From: Ruminococcus sp.
GTDB taxonomy: Bacteria > Bacillota_A > Clostridia > Oscillospirales > Ruminococcaceae
Assembly: GCF_016283395.1 (NCBI RefSeq)
Contig: NZ_JAEEMU010000053.1
Coordinates: 1 to 60,537 of the forward strand
Reading direction: 5' to 3'
Length of the DNA: 60,537 nt
A program made the position numbers and the translations under genes. The notes beneath the pieces are model-generated. The model worked only from the letters and a program-made list of their open reading frames with translations, searched no databases and was not told the DNA's origin. Positions 41,288 to 50,323 of this stretch are shown here, piece after piece; the first letter of the stretch is position 1; every line of letters starts with the position of its first letter.

Positions 41288-44143
41288 TCAGGCAAGAGTA
41301 TCTATAGTGAGGTCAAGTCCCTGCATAGCGGCTTCGTTGCCGAATACGCATATATTTCCGCAGTTTCTGAGCTTTTCGGCAGCATCAGCAAGCTGCTTCG
41401 GAGTGACTTTCAGCATATTCTTTTTTATATCTGCACGTTCTTTATAGCTTATTCCTCTGAACCAGAAACCATCGGCCTTTATGCTCCTGTTTCCGTCTGA
41501 GTAAAGCGGTTCATCCTTTGCGATAGAACTGATGATATACTGTGTGATATCGGGATCATTCTTGCAGTATTCAGCTGTAAAATCAGCAGCTTTGCGGTAG
41601 GTCTCGATAGTTGTCTTTGGTGACGGGTCACGGTATGAGTAGAATGACTGCTCGCGTGAAGGTGATATCATTGCGCCTGTACCGTATGCGCCGCCCTTTA
41701 CTCTTACTTCGTTCCAGAGATATTCAAGGGAAAGAGCACGGAAAAGTACATTGCGTACAGCCATATCTGCTGAATTATCAGGCAAAGCCATAGCTGTGTA
41801 TGATATGCCAGAAGGAATGATGACGCCCTGTCTTTCAGGGATATCAAGAGTATATACCATTTCATCGCTGGCAGAGGGAGTACCCTCGGGAAGCGAGCTG
41901 ATAAGCGGCTCAATGGATATACCGTAGCTGTCTGTGATACTTGCAGTAAGACGAGCTGAACATATGATGCGCTTGCTGATAGAGTTTATATCAGAAATAA
42001 GCTTTTCGGGAGCATTAAGAGCTGCGTGAAGACGCTTGTATCCTTCATATCCCGAAACAAGTTCAACAACTGCTGATTCAGCAGAAAGTGAAGCTTTTAC
42101 ACGATTCATGGAGTATGAATGTCCATTTGACATGATATGCTGCTTGAAATCTTCATCTGCCTGCTTTAAGATCTCGCATATAGCTGCATTATCGTTGAAC
42201 TGAGTGTCAGTTATGATCTCGCTGATGAGAGAAAGTGCTTCGTCTGTATTCTTTTCGAGGAAACGTGCCTTAACGGAGAGGAAAGGCTTGCACTTATCCT
42301 TTACGCCCTTTTGCGAGAATACATTCACATTGTAGGAGATGCTTCCGAGGAGACCTGTTACTCTGCGCTGTACTTCAGCAGCCGAGCTTTTTGAAGTTGC
42401 AAGAGAACCGTAAAGCTCACACATTGCAGCAGCGGCTGAAAGCTCCTGCTCGGTGCAGTCTGCAAGTGAGAAATAAAGATTTACTGCGGCTATGCCCTTA
42501 TCGGAAGCTGGATGGCGCAGAACTGTTACGCCATTGCATTTTGTCTCATTTGTTTCAAATGCCAGTGGTCTGTCGCTGACCTCGGAAAGTGCAAGGTGAG
42601 GCATAGTTGCCAGCTGTTCGGGAGTATCTACAGACTGCTGCCAGCTGTCAAGCTTTTTATTCTGCTCGATGATAACATCTATCTCTTCGCAGGCAAGTTT
42701 GTTCATTACATTTGAAAGTCGCTTTTCTTCGGCAGCCTTCTGCTCTTCGCCGTATGTGCGTGACGGGAGCAGATACAACTCAGCCTTGCCGTTTTCGTCA
42801 AGAAGCCATTCATGAAGGAGCTTTTCAAAATAATCGGTGTCGAGCTTGCTTCTGAGTGAGTCGTATACTTCACCGAGTTCAAGGTAGCAAAGGGGATCAC
42901 CGCCGTAGAGCCATGCTGAAAGCACATCGGTATTGCGTGTAAGACCTCTTGGTTCTTTTCCTGCGCGGAACTTGAATTCAAGGCGGTTTATTGCGGCTTT
43001 GAGGAGTTCACGGTCAATACCGTCCTTGCAGAGCTTTGAGACAGTATCTCTTATAGTCTCTTTCAGCTTTTCGCAGCTTTCAAGGTCGGTGTTGCTTATG
43101 CAAAGGAAACCGAAAGGCTGAAGAACGCCGTCGCTGACTTCGAGAGATGCATCAAGGCAAAGCTCTGTATCGAGGATAGCTCTTTTGAGCGGAGCATCGT
43201 TTGAGCCTGTAAGTGCTTCTGCGAGTATGGAAGCGGCTGTGATCTTTTCGCGTTCTTCCCAGCTTCCGAGGACCTTGCCCATAACGAGATATGTATGCTT
43301 TTTATCGTCATCGTCCTGAGATATCTCATAATAGCACTTCTTTACTGTGGGAGCGATAGTCTTCTGGAAAGGTATTTCCGTATCAACTTCGCGCTTGTCA
43401 TAGCGGCTGAGGTATTCGCCGTCGATAAGTTTGAGAACGTTGTCGATATCTACGGGACCGTCAAGGAATATATATGAGTTTGAAGGGTGGTAGTATTTTC
43501 TGTGACCTTCGATGAATTGTTCATATGTTAGGTCTGTGATATGCTCGGGAAGTCCGCCTGACTCGAAGCGATAGCAGGTGTCAGGGAAGAGCACGCCCAT
43601 GAGCTCTGTCTCGATACGGCTGTATATAGAGGAAAGTGCGCCCTTCATCTCGTTGAATACAACGCCCTTGTATACAGGCTTGTCGGACTTGCTGCGCATT
43701 TCGATGTGCCAGCCCTCCTGATAGAAGATATTAGGGTTGTAGTATATAGCAGGATCAAATACTGCATCGAGATATACCTGTGTAAGATTCATGAAATCCG
43801 TATCATTTCGGCTCGATACAGGGAAAATGGTCTTATCGGGATATGTCATTGCGTTAAGGAATGTGTTCATAGTACCTTTCATAAGCTCAAGGAAAGGCTC
43901 TTTTACGGGATATTTCTTTGAACCGCCAAGTACTGAATGTTCAAGGATATGGAATATACCCGTATCGTCTGTAGGCGGAGTTCTGAATCCTATGGAGAAA
44001 AGCTTGTTTTCACCGTCGTTTTTGAGCCAGATGAGCTTTGCACCTGTTTTGTCGTGCTTCATTTCGATAAGCTCTGAACCGCTGTTCGGAGCAGGAGTTA
44101 TTCTTGTTACGGTAAAGCCGTGTATATTATCGTTTATCTGCAT
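41288..44143 (-). CDS. M16C-family zinc metallopeptidase (presequence-protease-like)
   Basis: 951 residues. The inverted zinc motif H-x-x-E-H is HILEH (about 65-69) in GIFHILEHSVLGGSKKYPVKEPF, and the distal Glu lies in VFNEMKGALSS (about 145). The C-terminal half (about 500-950) is the inactive M16 repeat with YLWNEVRVKGGAYGTGAMISPS. Length and the KEPF/NTFLNAMTYPDKT words match the PreP-like M16C group, which degrades peptides inside a closed chamber. No signal peptide, so probably cytoplasmic. AGGAGG precedes the ATG. Promoter at 44174. Confidence 0.92.
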   Translation of the reverse strand: MQINDNIHGFTVTRITPAPNSGSELIEMKHDKTGAKLIWLKNDGENKLFSIGFRTPPTDDTGIFHILEHSVLGGSKKYPVKEPFLELMKGTMNTFLNAMTYPDKTIFPVSSRNDTDFMNLTQVYLDAVFDPAIYYNPNIFYQEGWHIEMRSKSDKPVYKGVVFNEMKGALSSIYSRIETELMGVLFPDTCYRFESGGLPEHITDLTYEQFIEGHRKYYHPSNSYIFLDGPVDIDNVLKLIDGEYLSRYDKREVDTEIPFQKTIAPTVKKCYYEISQDDDDKKHTYLVMGKVLGSWEEREKITAASILAEALTGSNDAPLKRAILDTELCLDASLEVSDGVLQPFGFLCISNTDLESCEKLKETIRDTVSKLCKDGIDRELLKAAINRLEFKFRAGKEPRGLTRNTDVLSAWLYGGDPLCYLELGEVYDSLRSKLDTDYFEKLLHEWLLDENGKAELYLLPSRTYGEEQKAAEEKRLSNVMNKLACEEIDVIIEQNKKLDSWQQSVDTPEQLATMPHLALSEVSDRPLAFETNETKCNGVTVLRHPASDKGIAAVNLYFSLADCTEQELSAAAAMCELYGSLATSKSSAAEVQRRVTGLLGSISYNVNVFSQKGVKDKCKPFLSVKARFLEKNTDEALSLISEIITDTQFNDNAAICEILKQADEDFKQHIMSNGHSYSMNRVKASLSAESAVVELVSGYEGYKRLHAALNAPEKLISDINSISKRIICSARLTASITDSYGISIEPLISSLPEGTPSASDEMVYTLDIPERQGVIIPSGISYTAMALPDNSADMAVRNVLFRALSLEYLWNEVRVKGGAYGTGAMISPSREQSFYSYRDPSPKTTIETYRKAADFTAEYCKNDPDITQYIISSIAKDEPLYSDGNRSIKADGFWFRGISYKERADIKKNMLKVTPKQLADAAEKLRNCGNICVFGNEAAMQGLDLTIDTLA

Positions 44144-44173
44144 TATTTGCCTCCTAAATTGGTTTATAATATA

Positions 44174-44202
44174 AGTATATCATTTTTTGTAAATATATGC
44201 AA
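44174..44202 (-). promoter_or_regulatory. Promoter of the M16C peptidase gene
   Basis: Minus-strand TTGCAT (44197-44202), a 17-base spacer and TATACT (44174-44179), 30 bases before the start codon. Confidence 0.65.
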
Positions 44203-44257
44203 GTGTACTTACTCATAATTAGCACACGTTAACTCCGTTGCTTGGGCAATTAACGCA

Positions 44258-44287
44258 AAAAGGCGGACTCGGTTGACCGAATCCGCC
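44258..44287 (-). terminator. Terminator after pheT
   Basis: On the minus strand GGCGGATTCGGT / ACCGAGTCCGCC with a 2-base loop and TTTTTGC. Confidence 0.8.
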
Positions 44288-44303
44288 TTAAATTTTACAT
44301 TAC

Positions 44304-44370
44304 TGCGCTGTAAGCAAAGTAAAAGTAACGTTTTTGTTAAAAGTGAACGAGCTTGCGAGTGTCAACGTGG
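44304..44370 (-). repeat. Intergenic repeat, copy 2
   Basis: Read on the minus strand, CCACGTTGACACTCGCAAGC...TTCAC, then 23 bases later CTTTGCTTACAGCGC. It matches the element at 7234-7290 in order and spacing. It lies directly after the pheT stop and before the pheT terminator. Confidence 0.55.
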
Positions 44371-44393
44371 CATGGGTACAGCGTCACGCTGCC

Positions 44394-46850
44394 TTAGCCT
44401 CTGAGCTCTGCGCCGATAGCATTGAGAGCTTTCAGTACGCGCTTCATTGCTCCGTCAGCCTGCTCGTCTGTGAGTGTGCCTTCGTGTGAACGCATTGAGA
44501 TAGAGTAAGCGATACTCTTCTTGCTGTTCTTCTTCATATCGTCGCTGCGGTATACATCGAAGAGAGTTACCTTTTCAAGTATCTTTCCTACTGCGCCCTT
44601 GATAGCCTTTTCAAGCTCTGCAACAGGCATATCCTCGTCAACAAGGAGACTGAGGTCACGGGTAGTAGCAGGGAACTTAGGCAGCGGCTGATATGTTATC
44701 TTGTCAGCAGCAGCTTCCATGAGCTCAGGGATATTGAGCTTTGCAACGTAGGTCTTTACGCCTATTTCATATGTCTCCTGTACATCAGGGTGAACCTCGC
44801 CCATGATACCGAGATATTTGCCGTCCTTGATGATAACTGCGCTTCTGCCGGGGTGGAGAGCGTACTTCTCATCGAATTCATCGCAGTCGTTTGCGCGGAT
44901 ATACTCAACATCAGCTATTTTAAGCTCAGCAAGGAGCTGTTCCACCATGCCCTTGAGGGTGTAGAAGTCAGCATCGCCGCCGTACATACCGATAGTGAGT
45001 CTCTGAGGCTCATCTGGAAGTGAGTAGTTGTACTTGTGCTTCTGCTTGCCGCTGTTAGCGAGAGTATCGCCGTTGATGAAAGGCTTCTCGACTTCGGCAG
45101 GGAGGTACTCCTTAGCTATCTCAAAGAGACAAGCCTTGTCGTTGCGGTTATTGTAGTTGAATGAGAGAACGTCCAGCATCGAAGGGATAGTAGATGTTCT
45201 CATAACGCTTGTGTCCTCACCGAGAGGATTTACTATCTTTACTACCTTGCGGAGCTTGCTGTCAGCAGGAAGCTTTATCTTGTCGAAATACTTAGGTGAA
45301 ACGAATGAGTAGGTTGCTATCTCGTAGCCGCCCAGTGATACAGCAGCATTTCTCAGTGTACGTGCGAACTTCTGCTCCTCAGTGAATTCAGCTCTTGCTA
45401 CGCCGCGGAAATCAGTTGAAGGGATATTGTTGTAGCCGTAGATACGAGCAACTTCCTCTGCGATATCAGCCTTGCAGCCGATGTCTATACGGAATGAAGG
45501 AGCTATTACCTTGCCGCTTTCTACCTTGAATTCAAGGCGTTCGAGGTACTTTATCATATCTGCCTCAGAGATATCTGTGCCGAGGAAATTATTTATCCAC
45601 TCTGCACTGAAATCAACTGTTGCAGGAGTCTTGTCTGTGTAGTCGCGGTCGATGACTGTGTTGAGGACTTCACCTGCACCGAGCTCTTCAACAAGCTCAA
45701 ATGCTCTCTTTAAGCAGGTCATGGAGATAAGTCTGTCAACGCCCTTTTCGTAACGAGCAGAAGCGTCAGACTTGAGACGGAGCTTCTTTGAAGTCTGTCT
45801 TACCTGTGTAGGCTCGAAGTATGCAGACTCGAATACAACTGTGGTTGTATCGTCCATGATACCGCTGTACTCGCCGCCCATGATACCTGCAACTGCTACA
45901 GGCTTCTTCTCGTCAGCGATAACGAGCATATCCTCTGTGAGTTCACGCTCAACGCCGTCAAGAGTCATTATCTTCTCGCCGTTCTTAGCGTTGCGGACAT
46001 TGATATGAGCTCCCTCAACGTAGCGGAGGTCGAAAGCGTGCATAGGCTGACCGTATTCAAGCATAACGTAGTTTGTGATATCAACGAAATTATTGATAGG
46101 ACGAACGCCGCTTGCACGGAGTCTCTCTCTCATCCAGCGAGGTGAAGGACCGATCTTTACATTCTTTACGATACCTGCGCAGTATCTCTGGCACTTTTCT
46201 GTGTTGATTATATCTACCTTGAGCATTGAGTTGATATCGCCGTCAACGCCCTTGAACTCGGGAGCTTTTACGTTCAGCTCTGTACCGTAGGTAGCAGCAG
46301 TCTCTCTTGCAAGACCGATAACGCTGAGACAGTCGGGACGGTTTGATGTTATCTCGAACTCTACGGAAGTATCGTCAAGACCGATAGCTGTGTGGATATC
46401 CTCGCCAAGCTTGCAGTCCTCTTCGATAACGAATACGCCCTCAGGATCAGCGTAAGGGAAGTCGTGAGCTGTAAGACCGAGAGTATCGAGTCCGCAGAAC
46501 ATACCGAAGCTCTCAACTCCGCGCATCTTGCACTTCTTTATCTTGCCCTCGGGGAGAACAGCTCCGTCAAGAGCAACGGGAACCAGGTCTCCTTCTTTTA
46601 CGTTCTTAGCGTTTGTAACTATCTGTATAGGAGCTTCTGCGCCGATGTCCACCTGACATACGAACAGCGCGTCAGCATTTTCGTGAGGTCCCTTTGAGAG
46701 TATCTTACCAACTACTACGTTGGAGATATTGCTGCCCTCTTTTTCGTAGCACTCTACCTTTGAGCCGCTCATTGTGAGGGCATGGCAGAAATCCTTTATA
46801 GGCATATCGGCTTTTACGTAATCGCCGAGCCATTTCATAGATAAATTCAT
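44394..46850 (-). CDS. pheT: Phenylalanyl-tRNA synthetase beta subunit
   Basis: 818 residues from ATG 46850 (MNLSMKWLGDYV, the usual opening of PheT); the frame extends upstream to 46910 without support. The N-terminal tRNA-binding OB domain (about 40-150; VVVGKILSKGPHENADALFVCQVDIG), B3/B4 editing domain (about 210-390; SNRPDCLSVIGLARE), B5 and catalytic-like core, and the C-terminal FDX anticodon domain (about 725-818; PLPKFPATTRDLSLLVDEDMPV) are all present. It works with PheS as an alpha2-beta2 enzyme. Unusually, two small genes separate it from pheS. Confidence 0.96.
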   Translation of the reverse strand: MNLSMKWLGDYVKADMPIKDFCHALTMSGSKVECYEKEGSNISNVVVGKILSKGPHENADALFVCQVDIGAEAPIQIVTNAKNVKEGDLVPVALDGAVLPEGKIKKCKMRGVESFGMFCGLDTLGLTAHDFPYADPEGVFVIEEDCKLGEDIHTAIGLDDTSVEFEITSNRPDCLSVIGLARETAATYGTELNVKAPEFKGVDGDINSMLKVDIINTEKCQRYCAGIVKNVKIGPSPRWMRERLRASGVRPINNFVDITNYVMLEYGQPMHAFDLRYVEGAHINVRNAKNGEKIMTLDGVERELTEDMLVIADEKKPVAVAGIMGGEYSGIMDDTTTVVFESAYFEPTQVRQTSKKLRLKSDASARYEKGVDRLISMTCLKRAFELVEELGAGEVLNTVIDRDYTDKTPATVDFSAEWINNFLGTDISEADMIKYLERLEFKVESGKVIAPSFRIDIGCKADIAEEVARIYGYNNIPSTDFRGVARAEFTEEQKFARTLRNAAVSLGGYEIATYSFVSPKYFDKIKLPADSKLRKVVKIVNPLGEDTSVMRTSTIPSMLDVLSFNYNNRNDKACLFEIAKEYLPAEVEKPFINGDTLANSGKQKHKYNYSLPDEPQRLTIGMYGGDADFYTLKGMVEQLLAELKIADVEYIRANDCDEFDEKYALHPGRSAVIIKDGKYLGIMGEVHPDVQETYEIGVKTYVAKLNIPELMEAAADKITYQPLPKFPATTRDLSLLVDEDMPVAELEKAIKGAVGKILEKVTLFDVYRSDDMKKNSKKSIAYSISMRSHEGTLTDEQADGAMKRVLKALNAIGAELRG

Positions 46851-46874
46851 ATCTTTTTTTCCTTTCATTTTATT
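46835..46874. repeat. Duplicated pheT start region, copy at pheT
   Basis: The ribosome-site and first-codon segment of pheT (minus strand GAAAGGAAAAAAAGATATG then AATTTATCTATGA). A near-identical 39-40 base copy lies at 47506-47544. Confidence 0.85.
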
Positions 46875-46884
46875 GATGGCGGTA

Positions 46885-47457
46885 TCATCGGAGATCGTCC
46901 GTACTGCCATATTGTGAACAAGCTTTCATAAGCTTTTTATAAGCTTCATCGCGTTCTTCTCTGTCCAAAAAATCCAGTGATTTTTCAGCAGAGCTGTGAT
47001 CGTGACTGTTTATTCTGATATTTATCTTGTATTCGGGGATTTTGTTGTTTTCGTTATCTGTTTGATAAGTATCAAGCATTTTGACCTGATCGATGTCAGG
47101 TATTCTGATAAGCTCTGGCGTTGAAAAATCAATAACTGCGTCTTTATTCAGAAAGATAAAAGATGAATTTGAGATAAGTTCAGATTTTTCAAGCAAAGCG
47201 TCTGCGTCTTCATCACTTTCTATCGCCAGCTCCGTGAAAAACTTTTTTATTCTGTGTTTCTGCTTTATTAAGTTAACTGACAAAAAGGAGATAAATATCG
47301 CACAAAAAGAACATACTATAAGTCTGTGCCATATATTGCAGTCGTCAGCTTTAAAAATCATAGTTATCATTATGAGTGAGACCAGACAAGAAAAGGATAA
47401 TACAATTTTTAATGCTTTATATTCTGCATATATATGCTTTTTAATTTGCTTATACAT
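46885..47457 (-). CDS. Small two-segment membrane protein inserted in pheS-pheT (paralogue A)
   Basis: About 190 residues from ATG 47457 (MYKQIKKHIYAEYK), with GAGGT 8 bases upstream. Two membrane segments (about 17-37, 46-64) are followed by a soluble domain with SFIFLNKDAVIDFSTPELIRIPDIDQVKML, matching in layout the FFLNEYFVSFEIPVAVRYDDIRSV segment of the neighbouring gene. The two are likely distant paralogues. Function unknown. A second copy of the pheT start region lies just upstream of it, so it seems to have been inserted in, or duplicated within, the pheS-pheT operon. Confidence 0.75.
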   Translation of the reverse strand: MYKQIKKHIYAEYKALKIVLSFSCLVSLIMITMIFKADDCNIWHRLIVCSFCAIFISFLSVNLIKQKHRIKKFFTELAIESDEDADALLEKSELISNSSFIFLNKDAVIDFSTPELIRIPDIDQVKMLDTYQTDNENNKIPEYKINIRINSHDHSSAEKSLDFLDREERDEAYKKLMKACSQYGSTDDLR

Positions 47458-47461
47458 GGAT

Positions 47462-47521
47462 TTACCTCTTGTCAACTGCTGTGTTTTTGAATAATACTGC
47501 ATTTGTCATAGATAAATTCAT
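47462..47521 (-). pseudogene. 19-codon remnant or leader starting with the pheT N-terminus
   Basis: Minus-strand frame from ATG 47521 to TAA at 47462. It begins MNLSM exactly as pheT does, with the same ribosome site, then diverges and ends DKR. Its stop overlaps the ribosome site of the membrane protein gene that starts 5 bases later. It is either a relic of a pheT duplication or now serves to couple translation into that gene. Confidence 0.6.
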
Positions 47522-47544
47522 ATCTTTTTTCCTTTCGATTTATT
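47506..47544. repeat. Duplicated pheT start region, second copy
   Basis: 39 bases nearly identical to 46835-46874, covering the ribosome site and first five codons of pheT. Confidence 0.85.
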
Positions 47545-47571
47545 TGAAATATCATCATACTTTTCGGGTAT

Positions 47572-48135
47572 TCAGTTTTTGATGAACTGATTCAGCTGCT
47601 TCGATACCGCTCTGAATATCCTTCTGTTTTCCAGGTTTGATTTTTTCTGACTGCAGAAGAGGCGGTTTCCTGTAAATTTTCTTATGCGCCATTTTTTGCC
47701 GTTTTTGCATTTTAACTCTATATAAGACCTATCAAATTTCCTACCTTTACGATACAAGATATATGGTATCGGGAGTACAGATCTGATATCGTCATATCTG
47801 ACAGCCACTGGTATCTCAAAGCTGACGAAATACTCATTCAGAAAGAAATGGGTATCGTTGAATGATAACGAACATTTTTCAATCTGCTCTTCAATATCGG
47901 GGAGCTCTTCCTTTATCTTTTTCAGACGGCGGCTGTAAATAAAGAAATATAGCCAAGTGAGAAAAGCGATGAGCAGAAGTAGTCCCAATAAAAAGTATTC
48001 GAAAGACAGCATATCAAGATCTGCCCCAATAGTTTTGAGCTCGATTATCCAGGATACTATCAACAAAATGATAACAGAGAAAAGTATGATATTAGGCAAA
48101 TAGCTTTTTTTCAGTGCCTTTCTGTAGCGTTCCAT
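47572..48135 (-). CDS. Small two-segment membrane protein inserted in pheS-pheT (paralogue B)
   Basis: 187 residues. Two membrane segments (about 14-32, 44-66) and a soluble domain with CSLSFNDTHFFLNEYFVSFEIPVAVRYDDIRSVLPIPYILYRKGRKF and a basic tail. Its ATG lies 2 bases after the pheS stop, so it is probably translated by coupling to pheS. The layout resembles DUF-type small membrane proteins with a PH-like or YcxB-like domain after two membrane segments, which is a guess. No link to tRNA charging is apparent. Confidence 0.75.
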   Translation of the reverse strand: MERYRKALKKSYLPNIILFSVIILLIVSWIIELKTIGADLDMLSFEYFLLGLLLLIAFLTWLYFFIYSRRLKKIKEELPDIEEQIEKCSLSFNDTHFFLNEYFVSFEIPVAVRYDDIRSVLPIPYILYRKGRKFDRSYIELKCKNGKKWRIRKFTGNRLFCSQKKSNLENRRIFRAVSKQLNQFIKN

Positions 48136-48137
48136 GC

Positions 48138-49166
48138 TCAGAACTGCTCTAAGAAACGCACATCGTTCTCATAGAGGAGACGGAGATCGTTGATATCGTA
48201 GCGTCCCATTACCATACGCTCCAGACCGAGACCGAATGCGAAGCCTGAATACTCCTCGGGGTCGATACCGCAGTTCTCAAGCACCTTCGGGTGAACCATA
48301 CCTGCGCCGAGAAGCTCGATATAGCCCTCGTCCTTACACATTGAACAGCCCTTTCCGCCGCAGTTGAAGCAGCTTATATCTACCTCACAGCTTGGCTCTG
48401 TGAACGGGAAGTGGTGAGGACGGAAACGGAGCTTGCAGTCGTTGCCGTAGAGCTTCTTCATAAGCATTTCGAGAGTGCCCTTGAGGTCGCTCATTGTGAT
48501 GCCCTTGTCAACTACGAGTCCCTCTATCTGATGGAAGAGAGGAGAGTGAGTAGCGTCAACAGCGTCCGAACGAAATACTCGTCCCGGTGAGATGATACGG
48601 ATAGGGGGCTTCTGGTTCTCCATTACGTGTACCTGTACGGAAGAAGTCTGTGTACGAAGAAGTACAGAATCGTTTGTTCCCTCGATGTAGAATGTATCCT
48701 GAGTATCTCTTGCGGGGTGATCTGGAGGAAGATTAAGAGCCTCGAACACGTGGTAATCGTCATCGATCTCGGGACCGTCAGCGATATTGAAGCCCATACC
48801 GATGAATATTTCTCTTATCTCGTTTTCCACCTTAGTGAGTGGGTGGAGCTTTCCGAAAGGAGCGTGTTTGCCGGGGAGAGTAATGTCGATCTTCTCCTCA
48901 GCCAGCTTTGCAGCCTGTGCGTTTGCTTTCAGTGAAGAAAGCTTAGTGTTCAGAGCTTCTTCGATATCTGCTCTTACCTTGTTTGCGAGCTGACCGATAA
49001 CAGGTCTTTCTTCTGCGGAGAGCTTACCCATCTGTTTGAGGATAGCTGTGAGCTCACCTTTTTTTCCGAGGAACTTTATCCTCAGGTCGTCCAGTGCCTT
49101 GATCTCAGTGCAGGCATCAAGCTCCTGCTTAGCCAGAGCTTCGATCTTTTCAAGCTGTTCTTTCAT
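48138..49166 (-). CDS. pheS: Phenylalanyl-tRNA synthetase alpha subunit
   Basis: 342 residues. An N-terminal coiled-coil arm (about 1-85) is followed by the class II core: motif 1 region HPLTKVENEIREIFIGMGF, motif 2 RVFRSDAVDATHSPLFHQIEGLVVD (about 200-224), FRPHHFPFTEPSCEVDI, and motif 3 GFAFGLGLERMVMGRYDINDLR at the end. CFNCGGKGCSMC before GYIELLGAGMVHP is slightly richer in Cys than usual. Controlled by the Phe T-box upstream. A MITE-like element separates the leader terminator from the gene. Confidence 0.96.
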   Translation of the reverse strand: MKEQLEKIEALAKQELDACTEIKALDDLRIKFLGKKGELTAILKQMGKLSAEERPVIGQLANKVRADIEEALNTKLSSLKANAQAAKLAEEKIDITLPGKHAPFGKLHPLTKVENEIREIFIGMGFNIADGPEIDDDYHVFEALNLPPDHPARDTQDTFYIEGTNDSVLLRTQTSSVQVHVMENQKPPIRIISPGRVFRSDAVDATHSPLFHQIEGLVVDKGITMSDLKGTLEMLMKKLYGNDCKLRFRPHHFPFTEPSCEVDISCFNCGGKGCSMCKDEGYIELLGAGMVHPKVLENCGIDPEEYSGFAFGLGLERMVMGRYDINDLRLLYENDVRFLEQF

Positions 49167-49176
49167 TGTTTCACCT

Positions 49177-49361
49177 CAAATAATTAATGCTTAATTCTTA
49201 ATGCATAATGCATAATTGTTGTGTCCGCTTCGTGGACGGATCAAAAAAATAATATAAACTTTATGACCATTGCCTGTGCGCTATGTTTTGAGTATTTCTG
49301 CACAATGTCGGGGCAATCACAAATAATTATGAATTATGCATTCTTAATTATGAATTAAAAA
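49177..49361. mobile_element. MITE-like element in the pheS leader
   Basis: About 185 bases with terminal inverted repeats of about 40: the left end TTAATGCTTAATTCTTAATG and TGCATAATTGTTGTG matches, reverse-complemented, the right end CACAAATAATTATG and ATGCATTCTTAATTATG. A hairpin GTCCGCTTCGTGGAC lies inside. No coding capacity. It separates the T-box terminator from the pheS ribosome site. Confidence 0.65.
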
Positions 49362-49364
49362 AAG

Positions 49365-49600
49365 CCCTGTCCAACAGGACAAGACTTACCTTGCTTTTAT
49401 ACCACCCATTGTCAGGAGAGCCGACACTCTCTTGTCTTTAACGCAGACCTACGTCTCAGCCTACTACGCGGTATCTCTATCGCGCTTCCGCTTTGCCCCT
49501 CGTGAGTGAACTTCGGTATGTAAAGCAGCAGGACGCTCGCACCTTTTCGTCCTTCTCTGATGAAGCTTATGCACACTTACTCTCTCAGTCAACGGGTTAT
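49365..49600 (-). ncRNA. T-box riboswitch, Phe-specific
   Basis: On the minus strand the leader carries GAGAGAGTAAG stem-I elements and a specifier loop CCGAAGTTCACTC with codon TTC (49508-49510). The T-box is GACAATGGGTGGTATAAAAG; its TGGT fits tRNA-Phe with discriminator A. The terminator GTCTTGTCC-TGTT-GGACAGGGC ends in seven Ts. The T-box lacks the usual ACCGCG after GGTGG. Uncharged tRNA-Phe should induce pheS, the two inserted genes and pheT. Confidence 0.9.
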
Positions 49601-49606
49601 AACATA

Positions 49607-49635
49607 ATTATATACGCTGTTTTGAAAAAAATCAA
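49607..49635 (-). promoter_or_regulatory. Promoter of the pheS T-box leader
   Basis: Minus-strand TTGATT (49630-49635), a 17-base spacer and TATAAT (49607-49612). Confidence 0.85.
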
Positions 49636-49714
49636 GGCTTTTTTCAAAAAAATCCCGAGTAACAGCAAACTTGTGAAAAAAAGATGAAGCATTTGAAAAA
49701 AAAGATATGATTTA

Positions 49715-49743
49715 TTGCATTCTGACTAAAAATGTGTTATTAT
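49715..49743 (+). promoter_or_regulatory. Promoter of the gene at 49785
   Basis: TTGCAT (49715-49720), a 17-base spacer and TATTAT (49738-49743). Confidence 0.65.
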
Positions 49744-49784
49744 TAATTTGTATCACTTTAAAATTATTGAATGGAGATAATATA

Positions 49785-50312
49785 ATGGATAATTTTGCAG
49801 AACAGCTCGTAAAAAAGAACGAAACAAAGTCAGACAAGACCAGAAGAATAATGTTTCTTGTTGTAGGCGGCTTGTTCACTTTGTCGATCTTGACTCTTTC
49901 CCTGCTTCAGATAAGAAATCCTATCATATCTGTTCTGGGTTTTTTCCTTGCGGCAGCAGCAGGCTACGGAACTTATAATTTCTTTCAGAATACGTACGTT
50001 GAGTATGAGTATTCTTTCACCAACGGCGAACTTGATGTTGACAAGATAATTGCCAAGAAGAAAAGACGTGAGATGCTTTCGACCAATGTCAGACAGTTCA
50101 CTGCATTCGGAAAATACAGCGATGACATTGAAGAGACAGATGATATGACAATAGTATTCGCAACGGATAATATTGCTTCCCATGAATACTATGCGGATTT
50201 CACTGACGAGTCTGTCGGTTCGGCAAGGCTGGTATTTTCACCCGATGAGAGAATGCTTGAGAATATCACAAAATTCCTGCCTGCAAAGCTCAGAACTAAG
50301 CTTTCCGATTGA
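49785..50312 (+). CDS. Small membrane protein, DUF6106-like
   Basis: 175 residues from ATG 49785 (MDNFAEQLVKKNETKSDKT), with GGAG 8 bases upstream; the frame opens earlier without a site. Two membrane segments (about 23-43, 47-66) are followed by a beta-rich soluble domain, VEYEYSFTNGELDVDKIIAKKKRREMLS. The opening MDNFAEQLVKK and the layout match small clostridial proteins I recall as DUF6106; that name is tentative. Function unknown. The next gene starts 11 bases later. Confidence 0.8.
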   Translation: MDNFAEQLVKKNETKSDKTRRIMFLVVGGLFTLSILTLSLLQIRNPIISVLGFFLAAAAGYGTYNFFQNTYVEYEYSFTNGELDVDKIIAKKKRREMLSTNVRQFTAFGKYSDDIEETDDMTIVFATDNIASHEYYADFTDESVGSARLVFSPDERMLENITKFLPAKLRTKLSD

Positions 50313-50323
50313 AAGGAGCTTAA

